This document shows positions 13,201-22,881 of a DNA stretch of 64,000 nt, piece by piece. A model generated the notes under the pieces. The model did no database searches. It worked only from the letters and a program-made list of their open reading frames with translations, and was not told the origin of the DNA. The DNA lies in NCBI GenBank assembly GCA_932521025.1, contig OW051468.1, positions 1,240,064 through 1,304,063 of the forward strand. Direction: 5' to 3'. The stretch's first letter is position 1. The number at the start of each line of letters is the position of its first letter. The position numbers and the translations under genes are program-made. Origin of the DNA: Oscheius onirici. Lineage: Eukaryota; Nematoda; Chromadorea; Rhabditida; Rhabditidae.

Positions 13201-16200
13201 ACATGTACGCTCCCGGCGCACCGATGCCTCTTATGGCTGCCGGTGCTTCTTTGCCAACTGATGAAGCCGGGGCCTTTATCCAAAGTGATTCCTCGGAATC
13301 CGAAGTGCCGCCAAGGCTGCGACAGAACTTTCCAGAAAGCTGGATTTTCGAGCAGAGAGACAGGTCAGATCATAGTAGGGTCACATAGACAGAGACTGAC
13401 CCCTTAATTTCCTGTATCTTGTTCGCAGCTTCTATCTAGATTAGTTGGTTTGGCTTCGTAACAATCTCAAAAAAAAGTCAACAAAAACCTTTCAAGGACG
13501 GCATCTCTACGATTGTCGAGGACGATGCCAGAACATGAGAATGAGAACAATGTTTTCCAGCAGAGGTCCGCTGCTTGAAAACAGAAGAGTTGTGACCAAG
13601 CCAGAGACGGAGAAAACTGTCACTCCTAGATTAAGAACAGTATTTCCAGAGACCTGGATTTGGACAGGAATAGAGAGGTCGGGAGACTGAGAGACATCTT
13701 GTCTGAAAAAAATACAATATTTTCCTTTTCAGTGCCAATGGAGAAGCTGTGTTTGAGACCACTGCTCCGGATACCATCACCTCCTGGGTGGCTTCAGCTT
13801 TTGCCATCAATGCTCAGTCCGGACTGGGAGTTGCTCCCAATACGATGAAGGTGAGAGAGTATATTTTCAAACAAAACGGTTTTGTTTAGCTCCGTGTCTT
13901 CCGTCCCTTCTTCGTCCGTCTGGAACTACCGTACTCGGTCAAGAGAGGCGAAAAGTTTGCTCTTCAAGTTCTGGTGTTCAACTACATGGAGAAGGAACAG
14001 GATGTAAGTGACAGACAGACAGACAGTATATGTAACCTGTTCCAGGTTACTGTAACTCTGAAGCACGAGGAGGGCAGTGGATTCGACTTTATGAGCAAGG
14101 ATGGAAGCATCCGAAAGAGTCGAGACACTGGTGATCGTGGCTACAACACACGCATCGTCTCTGTTCCTGGCGGAGGAGTCTCCAAGGCCGTCTACTTCCC
14201 CATTGTCCCGAACCAGATCGGAGATGTTCAGCTCCATGTCACGGCAACGACCACCAATGCCGGAGATGCCGTTCAGATGCCTCTCAAGGTCGAACCGGAA
14301 GGCTACAGAATCGACAGGAACGTCCCTCTTGTTGTCTCTCTCAACGGAACGGATAAGCTCGAGCGTGGAGTCACTTTCACCTGGCCCAATGACATCGTCG
14401 ACGGTTCGAGGAAGGGCAGAATTGATGTCGTTGGAGACATCATGGGACCAGTTCTGTCCAACTTGGACGGCCTGGTCAGAATGCCTTACGGATGCGGTGA
14501 GCAGAACATGCTCAACTTTGTTCCCAACATTGTCGTCATGAAGTATCTGAAGGCCACAAACAGAGCTGATCTTCAGCTGGAGGCCAAAGCCAAGAAGTAC
14601 ATGGAAGCTGGTTACCAGAGGGAACTGACTTACAAGTGAGTTGTACTGTTTCTCTTTCTCTAAGTCTCTCAGTCTGTTCAGCCTTTCAGCCTCTGACTCT
14701 TTGACTCTCAGACTCTCAGTTTCTCTGACTCTCTGTCCATCTGACCCTCTGACTCTCTAACCTTCTGACTCTCTGTCCCTCTGTCCCTGTCTGTCAGGGA
14801 TGGCAAGTCCATACAGTGTCCCATTAACGAGCGCCAGGGCGGGCCGATAGCTTGTCAGTGGTATAATCTATTTCCAACGAATAGGGACACCTGAAGAAAT
14901 TTAAATTTCGGTGCGCGCGAACACAAAATTTCATGATTTTGGTATTTTTTACTACAAGTTATGCTACGCCCCTCCGGGGCTAAGTGACTTAGTTTTGTCC
15001 TTTACAGTTGTTTAGTGAAACAGATAACAGTTAGCAGGTTAGATAGATAGATAGATATATTCATTTGTCGTATGGGACAAACGTTGGTAGGGAAAGGGAG
15101 TTTGCTATCTGATCCCTCTCCAGATTAATTATGTTTCTGTCCTTCTATTCCTCTGTCCTGCCTTGTTTCTTAATTTCTCGGCATTCTCTCTGTCCACCGC
15201 TGCATTGTGCAATGTGCTTGTCTTCTCGTGTCCCTGTCCGTTGTTATTTGCTGAAGCTGGTCAGCGTGGCAACACGTACACACTTTTCATTGAAGAAGAA
15301 AAACACGGCCACAAACTTGGGATAAAACTTAGATCTTGCTTTCGGTTCGCAACAGTACCGAAAAAGCCTTCGCACTTAACTCGTTGACTTACACCTCGCC
15401 TGCGACTCGCAAAAGTCCCAAAAGTGCAAAACATGAAAAAGAAGAAAAAAAACACACGCACGCACTTGCTATCATCATTTGCAACTCAAAAATACAAAGA
15501 AAAAAAATTAGTCCTCGGCGGGGATCGAACCCGGGTCGCGCGCACGGCGCACTAAACGTTTGCAATACACGAGCCACAAATCTCAGCTTCACACACACAC
15601 ACAGACGGTAGCGCACTTTAAAATTGATGTTTGCTGCCATTTCTTATGTTTCTGTTTTTCTAATCGAATTCTACGCATATTCAAACCTAATTGTCCTGAA
15701 AAACACGTAAAAACATCACGTTTTTGCCGATTTGCCGAATAGACTATTTTGTCGAATAGTCTATTATAACATAGAGCAGTTGAGTTGCAATGAGACAGGT
15801 CTCGGGTTCGAGTCCCGGTTGGTCCAATGTTTTTTTCCTTTACCTCTGTGACAAGTACGTCCCTGTCTCTCTGTCTCTCTGTCCCTCTGCCTCTCTGTTT
15901 ATCTGTCCCTCTGTTCCAAAGTCTCTGTCTCTCCACTCTGATCATTTCCAGACGCTCCGACAACTCCTTCTCCGCTTTCGGAGAGTCCGACAAGGCCGGA
16001 TCCACCTGGCTCACGGCCTTCGTCGTCCGTTCCTTTGCCCAAGCGAAACCTTTCATCTTCGTCGACCAAGAAGTCCTGGCCAAGAGCATCGCCTTCCTCA
16101 ACGCCCAACAAATGGAATCGGGAGCTTTCGCCGAGCACGGAGAGGTCCATCACAAGGATATGCAGGGCGGAGCCAGTGAGGGCGGAGTCGGACTGACTGC

Positions 16201-18502
16201 CTACGTCACGATCGCTCTTCTGGAGAATGGTGTCAAGAACGCCGCTGCCATAGCATTTTTGGAGAAGCAGGTGGACTCCCTGGCCAAAGATCCGTATACT
16301 CTGGCTGTCGTGACCTATGCTCTTCATCTGGCCGGCAGTGAGAAAAAGCTGGACGCTCTGAAGGCTCTGGAAGGCCTCAAGGTCGAGGATAAGGACGGAA
16401 CTCATCACTGGACTTCTCAGAAAGGTGGACCTGAGAGGCCAAAAGACCAGATGTCGTACTTCTTCCAGCCGAGGCCTGTGGACGTGGAGACTACCGCCTA
16501 CGTTCTACTGTCTCTGATGCAGGAGGAGGAGACAGACAAGGTGAGAATATTTTCGCGCGTAGCCAAATGGGTGTCTCGCTTACAAATCTATAGTACATTT
16601 CCAACGAAAAGCGGCACCCATGTTTGCGCGCCATTTTTAAATTTCGTGCGTAAATCCGATTTTGCTACAGGTCTCCCCAAAATGACCTTCAAATTTTGGT
16701 TCCGCGCGCCAAAACTATTTTTCACGTTTTACGGGTATTACCACGGATTTTTACCAGTTTTTTTTTGTTTCAATATCGAGGGTTGTACCCGTATGTGGCA
16801 ATGGAAGAAAAAAAATGACAAAAAGCTTGCTAAAACCGGAAAAATAGTAAAAAATAGTTTAGGCGCGTGGAACCAAAATTTGAAGGTCATTTTGGCGAGA
16901 CCTATACTTCTTTCACATATTTTAGGGTAATTTTTTGGCATTTTCTTACATTTTAGTCGTTGTAGTGGAATTCTACGCTTAAAAAATCCTAATTGTTATC
17001 AAAAGCCGTGAAAAACAATCTTTTTGATGCTGGTTTGGCATAAAATGGCAGTTTCTAGCTAAACCAACCGTGACGCTCTGAAAATCGGTGATTTTCTCCC
17101 AGTTTTTACATCAAGTAGGTAAGTTTGTATGCTGAGCTTGAAAATGCAGTAAAAAAAAACGAGAAAAAGCAGCTAGAAAACTGCGAAAAATCATCCAAGT
17201 AAACAAACTGGAATAAAATCCAACGCCGCGGCCGTCATTTTCGAAATTTCGTGTCGAGAACCATGCAAAAATTCTTTGGCGGTGGCCCAAGTGCCGCTCT
17301 TCGTTGGAAATGAACTATGCAAAAATCTAACGACCAGTATTTAAGTCAAGCAAGCCCAAATCTTTTCTAAATTCCATATTTTAGGGTCTGCCTCTCGTTC
17401 GCTGGCTTACTTCCCAACGCAACAGTCTCGGAGGATTCTCTTCGACTCAAGACACTGTCATCGCTCTCCAAGGATTGGCAGCTTACGCTCAGGCTGCTTA
17501 CTCTCCCGGCTCGGATGTCGTCGTTTCCGTTGTGAATGGGAACGATGCTCACAACTTTACAGTCAACAGTGTCAACAGTATCGTCCTTCAGAGCTATGAG
17601 GTGAGAGAGACAGCACAATCCAGACTCTTTCCAGATCCCGAATCTCGATTCCGGTGTCATTGTCCATGCTTCTGGAAAGGGAACAGTCTTCGCTCAGATC
17701 TCGTACTCTTACTACCGTAGTACACTGAAGGACGACGCTGCTTTCTTCTGCACCAAAGATATCAAGGAACTCAGAGGTGGAAATCGTCTTCAGTTGGATC
17801 TTTGCTGCAAGTGAGTCCTTCTTTTAGACGGTGAAAAAACTGAGAATTTTAGCTACACGAGAACCGGAAAGTCCAACATGGCTCTGGCTGAGATTCCAAC
17901 TTTGAGCGGCTACCGTTACGATGTGGAAGATCTCCAGTCGCTGACTTCCATTCCAGAGGTTCAGAGAACAGAGTATGAGAAGGATGACACCAAGATCAAT
18001 GTCTACTTCAATCCGGTAGGTTGAAAGAGACTGGGAGAGACAGAGTGACAGAGAGATAGAGACTAAGAGAGACAGAGAGACAGAGACTGAGACAGAAGGA
18101 GAGAGGGACAGGGGTTGGAGAGATAGAGAGACAAAAAGACAGAGAGAGAGAGAGTAACCATATCATTCCAGCTCGGAGACAAGCCCGTCTGTCTCTCACT
18201 CCTCTCCGACCTAGTCTACCACGTCGCTGACCAGAAGCCAGCTCAGCTGAGCCTCTTTGACTACTACAACCCAGAGGACCAGGTAACAGTCTCTTTATCT
18301 CTCTCTCACATCCCATCTCCTCCAGCTCAAAGCCTCGTACTCTTCCCGTGCCAGTCGTTCTCTCTCAGACAGTTGCCCAGACTGTTGGACGTCGTCCGAA
18401 GCCTCTGTCTCTGCTCCCAGTCGACCGACCACGACGTCCTCAACAACAGGTCTCGTCCCCGTCATGTCCTCTCTGATTGCTCTTTTATTACTCTTGGCAT
18501 GA
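4225..18502 (+). CDS. thioester-containing protein (A2M/CD109/C3 family), GPI-anchored, with an alternative bait-exon cluster
   Basis: Eighteen exons per transcript close perfectly in phase. Constant exons are 4225-4361, 4399-4636, 4693-5262, 5804-6133, 6170-6316, 6357-6458, 6855-7433, 7474-7531, 13733-13850, 13890-14003, 14046-14635, 15952-16540, 17385-17600, 17635-17810, 17853-18015, 18172-18282 and 18326-18502; one of the cassette exons at 8309-13677 goes between 7531 and 13733, giving about 1518 aa with cassette A. Residues 1-17 are a signal peptide ([17 protein letters not shown]). MG-domain hallmarks follow, such as [12 protein letters not shown] and [12 protein letters not shown] basic RRKR-S site at 7365-7379 could be cut by furin-like proteases, as at the C3 beta/alpha junction. 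The thioester GCGEQ is at 14490-14504 (Cys about residue 995) and the catalytic His (HHKDMQGG) lies about 113 residues later, as in C3-type fast thioesters. The end is Ser/Thr-rich followed by a hydrophobic tail, a GPI-anchor signal as in CD109. Family role: covalent tagging or trapping of proteases and microbes after bait cleavage. Confidence 0.95.
5263..5755. repeat. intronic inverted-repeat element, family T1
   Basis: Fills most of TEP intron 3. The ends are TATAGTTTCCAAC and the complement GTTGGAAATGACTA. The interior words (AATAAAATCCAACGC, TTTTCTCCC) are shared with the elements at 16588-17320, 24608-26530 and 37185-37595. Non-coding, MITE-like. Confidence 0.7.
7540..8300. repeat. two small inverted-repeat elements in the intron before cassette A
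   Basis: One pair is GTTTGTGCGCACCAACTCG at about 7653 and its complement CGAGTTGGTGCGCAAACT at about 7771. A second pair is ACGCCATTGCGTATGCAT at about 7844 and GAATACGCAATTGCATAC at about 7970. No coding sequence is apparent. This intron is the only place where a docking-type splicing element shared by all cassettes could sit upstream. Confidence 0.6.
8309..8450 (+). CDS. TEP bait cassette exon A
   Basis: 142 nt, phase 1 in and phase 2 out. Acceptor CTCTCCAG, donor GTACGT. It encodes FMYMSTAAS, an Ala/Ser-rich bait segment, then [13 protein letters not shown], the conserved motif that follows the bait region in this family. The acceptor of cassette B begins only 12 nt after this exon, so A and B cannot be joined to each other. 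Confidence 0.9.
8463..8598 (+). CDS. TEP bait cassette exon B
   Basis: 136 nt, phase 1 in and phase 2 out. The acceptor GTTTTCAG overlaps the space just after cassette A; the donor is GTAAGG. It encodes a Gly/Ala-rich bait ([14 protein letters not shown]) and [11 protein letters not shown]. Its branch point and polypyrimidine tract must lie inside or at the end of cassette A. The choice of this acceptor rests on phase: the nearer CCCAG at about 8481 would open a stop. Confidence 0.85.
8599..9578. repeat. intron between cassettes B and C, with an inverted-repeat element
   Basis: An element of about 190 bp at 8741-8930 has terminal repeats GTAAGAATACGCAATTACG and CGTAATTGCGTATTCTTAC and an interior related to the GTAGAG/TGCAGAACAT family seen at 30580, 37950, 38640 and 48200. 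The remainder is AT-rich and unrecognised. Confidence 0.7.
9579..9705 (+). CDS. TEP bait cassette exon C
   Basis: 127 nt, the shortest cassette, phase 1 in and phase 2 out. Acceptor CACTCCAG, donor GTGAGT. It encodes [16 protein letters not shown], then [13 protein letters not shown]. The bait is Ala/Glu-rich. Confidence 0.9.
9787..9870 (-). repeat. tRNA-derived sequence (SINE-like or tRNA pseudogene)
   Basis: On the minus strand the A-box-like GGCGCAGCCGGTAAGAGG and B-box-like GTCGGGTTCGATTT are correctly spaced, and CCAAAT/ATTTGG can pair as an acceptor stem. The anticodon stem does not pair, so it is not a functional tRNA. It lies in the intron between cassettes C and D. Confidence 0.65.
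10024..10213 (+). CDS. TEP bait cassette exon D
   Basis: 190 nt, phase 1 in and phase 2 out. Acceptor CCCTTTCAG, donor GTAGTA. It encodes [14 protein letters not shown], a Val/Ala/Glu-rich stretch and [13 protein letters not shown]. It has several basic residues early (MRRGG), so trypsin-like cleavage is plausible. Confidence 0.9.
10214..11143. other. intron between cassettes D and F, no gene
   Basis: AT-rich. Words CTTGTAGTACTC at about 10630 and CTTGTAGCTACTC at about 10960 hint at a degraded insertion. An acceptor-like TCGCTCCAG at about 10470 is followed by CCCCTACGGCTACT but no FPESW frame, so I do not count it as a cassette. Confidence 0.4.
11144..11341 (+). pseudogene. broken TEP bait cassette exon F
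   Basis: It has acceptors at AATCAG (exon start 11144) or CTTTCAG (11198), a donor GTACTC after 11341, and clear DNA similarity to cassette G over the FPESWIF coding stretch. One base is missing near CGCAAAAC, so the conserved motif is read out of frame, and the length (144 or 198 nt) is 0 mod 3 instead of 1 mod 3. The frame that does spell NFPESWIF runs into TAG at once. The 5' half is a 54-bp tandem duplication ([10 protein letters not shown] / [10 protein letters not shown]). Including this exon would shift the frame of the rest of the transcript. Confidence 0.8.
11640..11716 (-). repeat. tRNA-derived sequence, second copy
   Basis: On the minus strand, GCATGGCGCAGTCGGTAAAA and CAGGTTCGATTCCTATTAGG give A-box- and B-box-like words spaced as in a tRNA. 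It resembles the copy at 9787-9870 and lies between cassettes F and G. Arm pairing is incomplete. Confidence 0.6.
11867..11999 (+). CDS. TEP bait cassette exon G
   Basis: 133 nt, phase 1 in and phase 2 out. Acceptor CCACTTTCAG, donor GTAACT. It encodes [17 protein letters not shown], Ser/Thr-rich, then [13 protein letters not shown]. It is the closest relative of broken cassette F. Only 64 nt separate it from cassette H. Confidence 0.9.
12064..12286 (+). CDS. TEP bait cassette exon H
   Basis: 223 nt, the longest cassette, phase 1 in and phase 2 out. The most likely acceptor is ATCCGATCCAG (an alternative at 12082 is also in frame); the donor is GTTAGC. The bait is acidic and Pro/Gly-rich ([14 protein letters not shown]) and ends [11 protein letters not shown], with Asn where other cassettes have Ser or Thr. 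Confidence 0.85.
12379..12547 (+). CDS. TEP bait cassette exon I
   Basis: 169 nt, phase 1 in and phase 2 out. Acceptor AAAATGTAG, donor GTTAGA. It encodes [15 protein letters not shown], an Ala/Val-rich bait and [13 protein letters not shown]. It has the same length as cassette J, consistent with a recent duplication. Confidence 0.9.
12548..13194. other. intron between cassettes I and J
   Basis: About 650 bp with no FPESW-like frame on either strand. A short imperfect inverted pair (GGTAATAGTTCGGTAGGC / CGAACTATTACC) lies at 12870-12910. Nothing else is recognised. Confidence 0.4.
13195..13363 (+). CDS. TEP bait cassette exon J
   Basis: 169 nt, phase 1 in and phase 2 out. Acceptor TTTCTTTAG, donor GTCAGA. 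It encodes [17 protein letters not shown], a Ser/Asp/Glu-rich stretch and [13 protein letters not shown]. Confidence 0.9.
13497..13677 (+). CDS. TEP bait cassette exon K
   Basis: 181 nt if the acceptor is CCTTTCAAG, the one that keeps phase; phase 2 out, donor GTCGGG. The bait is strongly basic near the start ([16 protein letters not shown]) and has two cysteines that no other cassette shows, then [13 protein letters not shown]. It is the last cassette, only 55 nt before constant exon 13733. Confidence 0.8.
14636..15951. repeat. TEP intron with a truncated T1 end and tRNA-like fragments
   Basis: The left end of a family T1 element (ATAATCTATTTCCAACGAATAGGGACA) begins at about 14860 with no matching right end. 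At 15500-15580 (minus) and 15771-15826 (plus) there are B-box-like words, CCCGGGTTCGATCCCC and CTCGGGTTCGAGTCCCGG, each of a tRNA-like fragment in opposite orientation, flanking about 200 bp. CT-rich tracts occupy the rest. Confidence 0.6.
16588..17320. repeat. family T1 element with a nested hairpin element
   Basis: The ends are TATAGTACATTTCCAACGAA and the complement CGTTGGAAATGAACTATG. A second palindromic element of about 240 bp (16668-16905, ends GGTCTCCCCAAAATGACCTT and its complement) lies inside it; a copy of that one is at 43703-43920. The whole lies in the TEP intron before the exon at 17385. Confidence 0.75.
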
Positions 18503-18647
18503 CCGAGTGCAGTGTGTCCATAACTCTCTCTCCCCTCCAAACGGAGCCCCCTCTTCTCTTTACAGATTCCACAGAATACGGTTCGACTTTTCGTTTGTCA
18601 GTGTGATTGATGAAACTTTCTCGTTGTTTTGTGTGTGTGCATATTTC

Positions 18648-18653
18648 TAAATA
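18648..18653 (+). terminator. TEP polyadenylation signal
   Basis: AATAAA 146 nt after the TEP stop codon, followed by TGTGATTTGC. A second AATAAA at about 18828 may serve as a weaker distal site. Confidence 0.6.
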
Positions 18654-18901
18654 AATGTGATTTGCAGCATGAAACTGTCCAAACGTCAAGTAAGCAGAGT
18701 AATGTCCAGTTCTGAACTCACTCTTTGTCTAGGTTTCCATAGAAAAATTTGTTTTTTTAAGCAAAGCCGTGAAGAAAAAGAGGAGACTACGGTAATGTGA
18801 ACAAGCTGCTCAATGTACTTTTTCTGTAATAAATATTTTTAATCAACGATTCTCTACGGCTTCCTCTAAACCAAAATGACAGAAATAAGGGACAGTGAGA
18901 T

Positions 18902-20962
18902 TTATTCCAGAACTTCCATAGACTTACGATCATAAGCCTTCAGAAGATCAAAGAAAGCTTGAACATTCAGAGCTGAATCGGGATCTTCAGTGTACTCGGA
19001 GTAGTCCAATGGAATGGCACAGGGACGAATTTCGACCAAATCGTTGAAAGAACGGATGTTTGTATGAATATGGAGACGATAGCGGGTGCCATCGTCATTA
19101 GCAGGCACCATAGTGATGACGAGGAAACAACTGTCCGGATTGGTTACCAGAGCCGTGATGGTACCATTTGCTTCAGTATGGATGTGAGTATGTTCTCCAG
19201 CCACAGCTTGGAGAAAATTCAAATTGTGCCAGATGTGAATCGTGTCCACTTTGTAGTTCCACTCTCCTGTGCGCCATTTCTGAAAAAAAAAGTGACTGTG
19301 AGAGAGACCGAGAGACTGAAAGACAGAGACTGAAACAGTTCCAACAGTAACTGTAACCGTTACTGTAACAGTGATAGTGACAGTGAGAGACCGACCTGAA
19401 CAATTTTAGCTAGAACATCCCTCTTAATCCAACTACAGGTCACCTGCTCAGTCATGTAAAGAATTCTCTCTGTATGCATGTCGAGGCCGAAAAAATAGCC
19501 GAATATTTCCTTTGGCTTCTGAAAGAAAAAATCACAAATGTTTAAATCCCACAAATAACCAGTGCGTCAGCGTGTTCTATCAGCTTTTCCAGATCCATAT
19601 TCTCAGTAAAATCCAGTCTTTTACCAAGCATCCATGGCTTCACATTCAGTGTTGGTCCGTCAGCCCTTGGTGCGACATTAAGTCTAGCAATTGGCCACTT
19701 CATTTGATTAAAAAGAAAAACTTCGCCGTTCCCTTCAATGCGACCGCTATCAAAAGTGAACGGCAGAATTGAGTCACGGTGAAGGTCATAATATTCACCC
19801 CAAATAGAAAACCCACGAGTTCTGCCACGGTGGAAGACAATTATACTTACCTGCAAGTCTTGCTATATATTCAAACAAAATAATTTCTTACGCTTTCAAA
19901 AAATATTCTCCAGTGTGGCATGCGAATGTTAAACTTGAGCAAGTTTTTATGCAGAAGTTGATGGAGAGTCTTGCAGAGACGAAAAGATCGTACAAAAGCC
20001 CTTGGATGCATCTGAAAAACTAATGTCTCTCAATCCCTCTTTCTCTCTGACTCCCTGACTCTTTCTCTGCCCCCAGTAATGTTGGTCTCGGGGTTTTACG
20101 CCCGGAATTGAGGTACCACTGCGCTGAACGCCGGAAGAGTTGAACCAGGAATGCCAATTCTCGAGGAGAAAACGATTTTGTACGAAGAGACGCTTCGTAC
20201 TCGAACAGAACACGTTTGTTTAGATATCAGATTTATCTAATAGTATTCCACAACAATAAACACGAAAGAAACAAAACTAGAAATAAATTCTAGAACAAAG
20301 AGAGAAAGTGATCAAATATCAACCAGTCTAATCAAATCTAATTCTAACGAAATAGGAATTCGAAAACGAGGGGCGACGAAAATTGGCGTGCGCCAGAAAA
20401 TGGTGGGACTACCGTAACCGATAAACAGGAATGGAGGGGAATTGAAAGGGGCGAAACAGGAATGTAGGAAAGAGATACCGAGTGGTCTTCTATTCGTTAC
20501 TCCCCGCCTCACACTCACCTTGGAAAAAACAGCTAGAAGATCCTTGCAATCAAAATTTTCCAAATCAACAGACTCCGGAAGAGGCAGAGAATAGCCAGCT
20601 CGTTTTTCAATAGCAGCCAGAAAATGATCCCTGGTATCCATGTCTTTTTTGAATGTATCATTCACGTTGGTGTTTTCAATCTTAGCTTTTAAATAGCCTC
20701 GTTTCTTTTCGAACTCCTTGTCACTGAGCTGAAATATACATGTTTGGGGGAAAAGAGCGAAACTGACCTTCGAAACATGGATATCGCTGTCGGTCCAGCA
20801 TTCCTGCGGAATGATAAGGTTTTTTTCATAGGGTTTGACCTGATGATTTTCCATTGGATTCTGACAGAAGATTTGGTAAAGATGACGAGGATCAGCTATC
20901 GATTTCCGAGCAGATGCTTGACCTTTTCCAAAATCGATAACTGATCCTCGGCTAGGGTTCAC
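18902..20962 (-). CDS. F-box-like protein, unidentified
   Basis: Exons on the minus strand: about 20960-20768 (start uncertain), 20728-20519, 20011-19892, 19850-19560, 19518-19396, 19279-18902, all in phase 0. The junction of the second and third exons gives LPLPESVDLENF..KDLLAVFSK then MHPRAFVRSFRLCKTLHQLL, which fits the F-box pattern (LP...L.I...L...DL......VCK....L), suggesting an SCF ubiquitin-ligase adaptor. The C-terminal 200 residues (for example GEHTHIHTEANGTITALV) are not recognised; they would be the substrate-binding part. Several introns are about 40 nt. The ATG may be at 20839 or so or further upstream. The exon at 20011 starts with ATG right after CAG, so a shorter product is also possible. 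Two copies of its last exon lie at 22.9-23.5 kb. Confidence 0.7.
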
Positions 20963-21216
20963 TCCCCTCTCTTACAGTATCCAATGAATCCAGACTTTGT
21001 AATAGCCCTGGTTGTTCCTGAAGAACCGACAGTGACATCCACGTTTCAAAGATCAGGCTCTTATTTCCAAACAAACCACTTTTTCAGCTTCGTGACAAGG
21101 AATTTGAAGCGAGACGAGAAAATGTCAAAGACCAAATTGAAAGTTGCATTGTGAACGACACATGGAAAATTGACATAGACTGGATATGAAAACACGGGAT
21201 TTTTTGTTTGAAAAAT

Positions 21217-22175
21217 TTAATGGGCTTGATTGCGCAGGAGAGTGAAGATTCTTTCTTTGATCCAGTCCTTGTTGTGAGGCACGTACATTGCCTGGTCCTG
21301 AAAATTTTTCGAAACTTGTGGAAGGAAAGCATACAAACCTTGTCAAAGACGAGAATGGAGAGATCGGCTAGCTTGTCGATGAATTCGAAGAGACTGCTGG
21401 CGTCGTAGGTGATCTGCGACGAGTGCGGGTTCTGTTTTTTCAGGAATTCCTCGTATATTTTGCAGATTCCTGGAAAATGTTAATGATTAGATTGTTCACG
21501 AATTTTTAGGGCAAAATGGGTTGAAAAAGGAAATTAAACTTTTCGCTGGAACCAATGAGCTAGGAACGTCTTCAATCTTTCTCCACAACTATATTTTGGG
21601 CGCACTTGATGTCTCATGGGTTATGATATGATGCCTAGTTAGTTTGCAACAATTCCGACGAAAAATAGAGTTCGTAAACTGAGATAATAGCGAAAACTTG
21701 AGGGTGTGTAGCTTAGAAGAGCAAGGAGTGGAGCGCTGAACCAACGACACATTCCTATCCGTTGTTGTTTCAATTTTTTGGCAATTTCAGATAAACGGAG
21801 AAAATCAGTGGGAAAGAGCGGAAGGAGTCGCAAGATACAACCTATGGACAAACATTGGGAAGGGGAACGAACAATGGTCACCGAGTTACGGGCGCAGATT
21901 TGGCAAATTTCAGGTTCTAACGGGATGATAGAAATAAGGTGACAGCGGCTGGATAAAATGAGGAAATATTGCAAAATGTTTGCTTCGAGGGACAAATAGA
22001 GCCTTCACAAGTTTTGCAACGGTCGTCACAGTTTTTTCAAACAATTGTTAAGCAAGCGAATAAAAATAATGAGCAAAAAATTACCTTCCAAGCACTCGCT
22101 GGTAGTTTCATAGTCGGACCAGGTTCGCGAATCGGCACGGGCAGTCGGCTGTATGAGGAGAATAGAATGGGACAT
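21217..22175 (-). CDS. erh: enhancer of rudimentary homologue
   Basis: Exons 22175-22085, 21469-21339 and 21297-21217 give 100 aa, close to the 104 aa usual for this very conserved family. Recognisable blocks are [11 protein letters not shown] at the start, [33 protein letters not shown] and [21 protein letters not shown] is a small dimeric nuclear cofactor that partners RNA-processing proteins; in nematodes the orthologue works in piRNA processing. Intron 1 (22084-21470) is 615 nt, the others are short. Start and stop are unambiguous. The divergent spacer beyond 22175 would hold the promoter. Confidence 0.95.
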
Positions 22176-22259
22176 CGTTCTGTGACGGGAAGGGAGCTCT
22201 TTTCGCTGAAAAGGGAGAATTTTCGTGGATGAGATAAAAAACGAGAAGGACGGAGATGA

Positions 22260-22870
22260 GGATTATAGAGCCGATCGTTATCGTCTAGGCCGCAACCAAT
22301 GCCATTCGGAGACAGAGAAAGACTGTACGACTGTTTTTTTTATAAAATAAAGAATTATACAGTTAATAGAATGTAAAAACACGATAAAACAATTAAAAAA
22401 ATGCTTGAAAACTGGTCGTGAGGGAGACGTGACGGCAATATCGCGTGGCAGCCGGAAATTTCGCACTTTTGCAGGCCAATTTGTCTGTTTATGCCATTGC
22501 GAGTTGTTTGCATGTTATTTGCATAAAAACATTTAAAGTCTCAAGAAAATAAAGTGAAATGCAAGGAAATGTGTGAAGGAAAGGGTGAATCGCCTCGTAA
22601 AGAGTTCCAAGCAAGGGCAATCGTTGTATTGTGACTGCTCAAAGTTTTCACACATTTTTACTCGTATTTTTCTGCAGAAACAGCTAAAAAAGGAGAAAAT
22701 AGATAAAATTGGGTAAAAAAAATGGAGAAAGGATGGAAAGAAATGTGGTGGAAAAGGAATTCAAACAGCGTGTGTTTCGCCGCCGAGCGTGTTCAAAAAT
22801 TGATTTGGAGCAGAATTACAGATTTTCTTGTGAAAAGCCGTGAAAAGAGTCCGTTTTCTTCATTTTTTTA
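22260..22870. other. intergenic, no gene seen
   Basis: AT-rich; no coding frame or repeat recognised. It probably includes the ERH promoter. Confidence 0.4.
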
Positions 22871-22881
22871 GCTGGAAACAT

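Noticed and set aside
8309-13677. CRISPR-like or satellite array
   Set aside because: The repeated FPESW blocks are coding exons with splice sites and variable spacing, not direct repeats with spacers.
15589-16101. 170-codon minus-strand frame overlapping a TEP exon
   Set aside because: It is the antisense shadow of the exon at 15952 continued through tRNA-like and CT-rich intron DNA.
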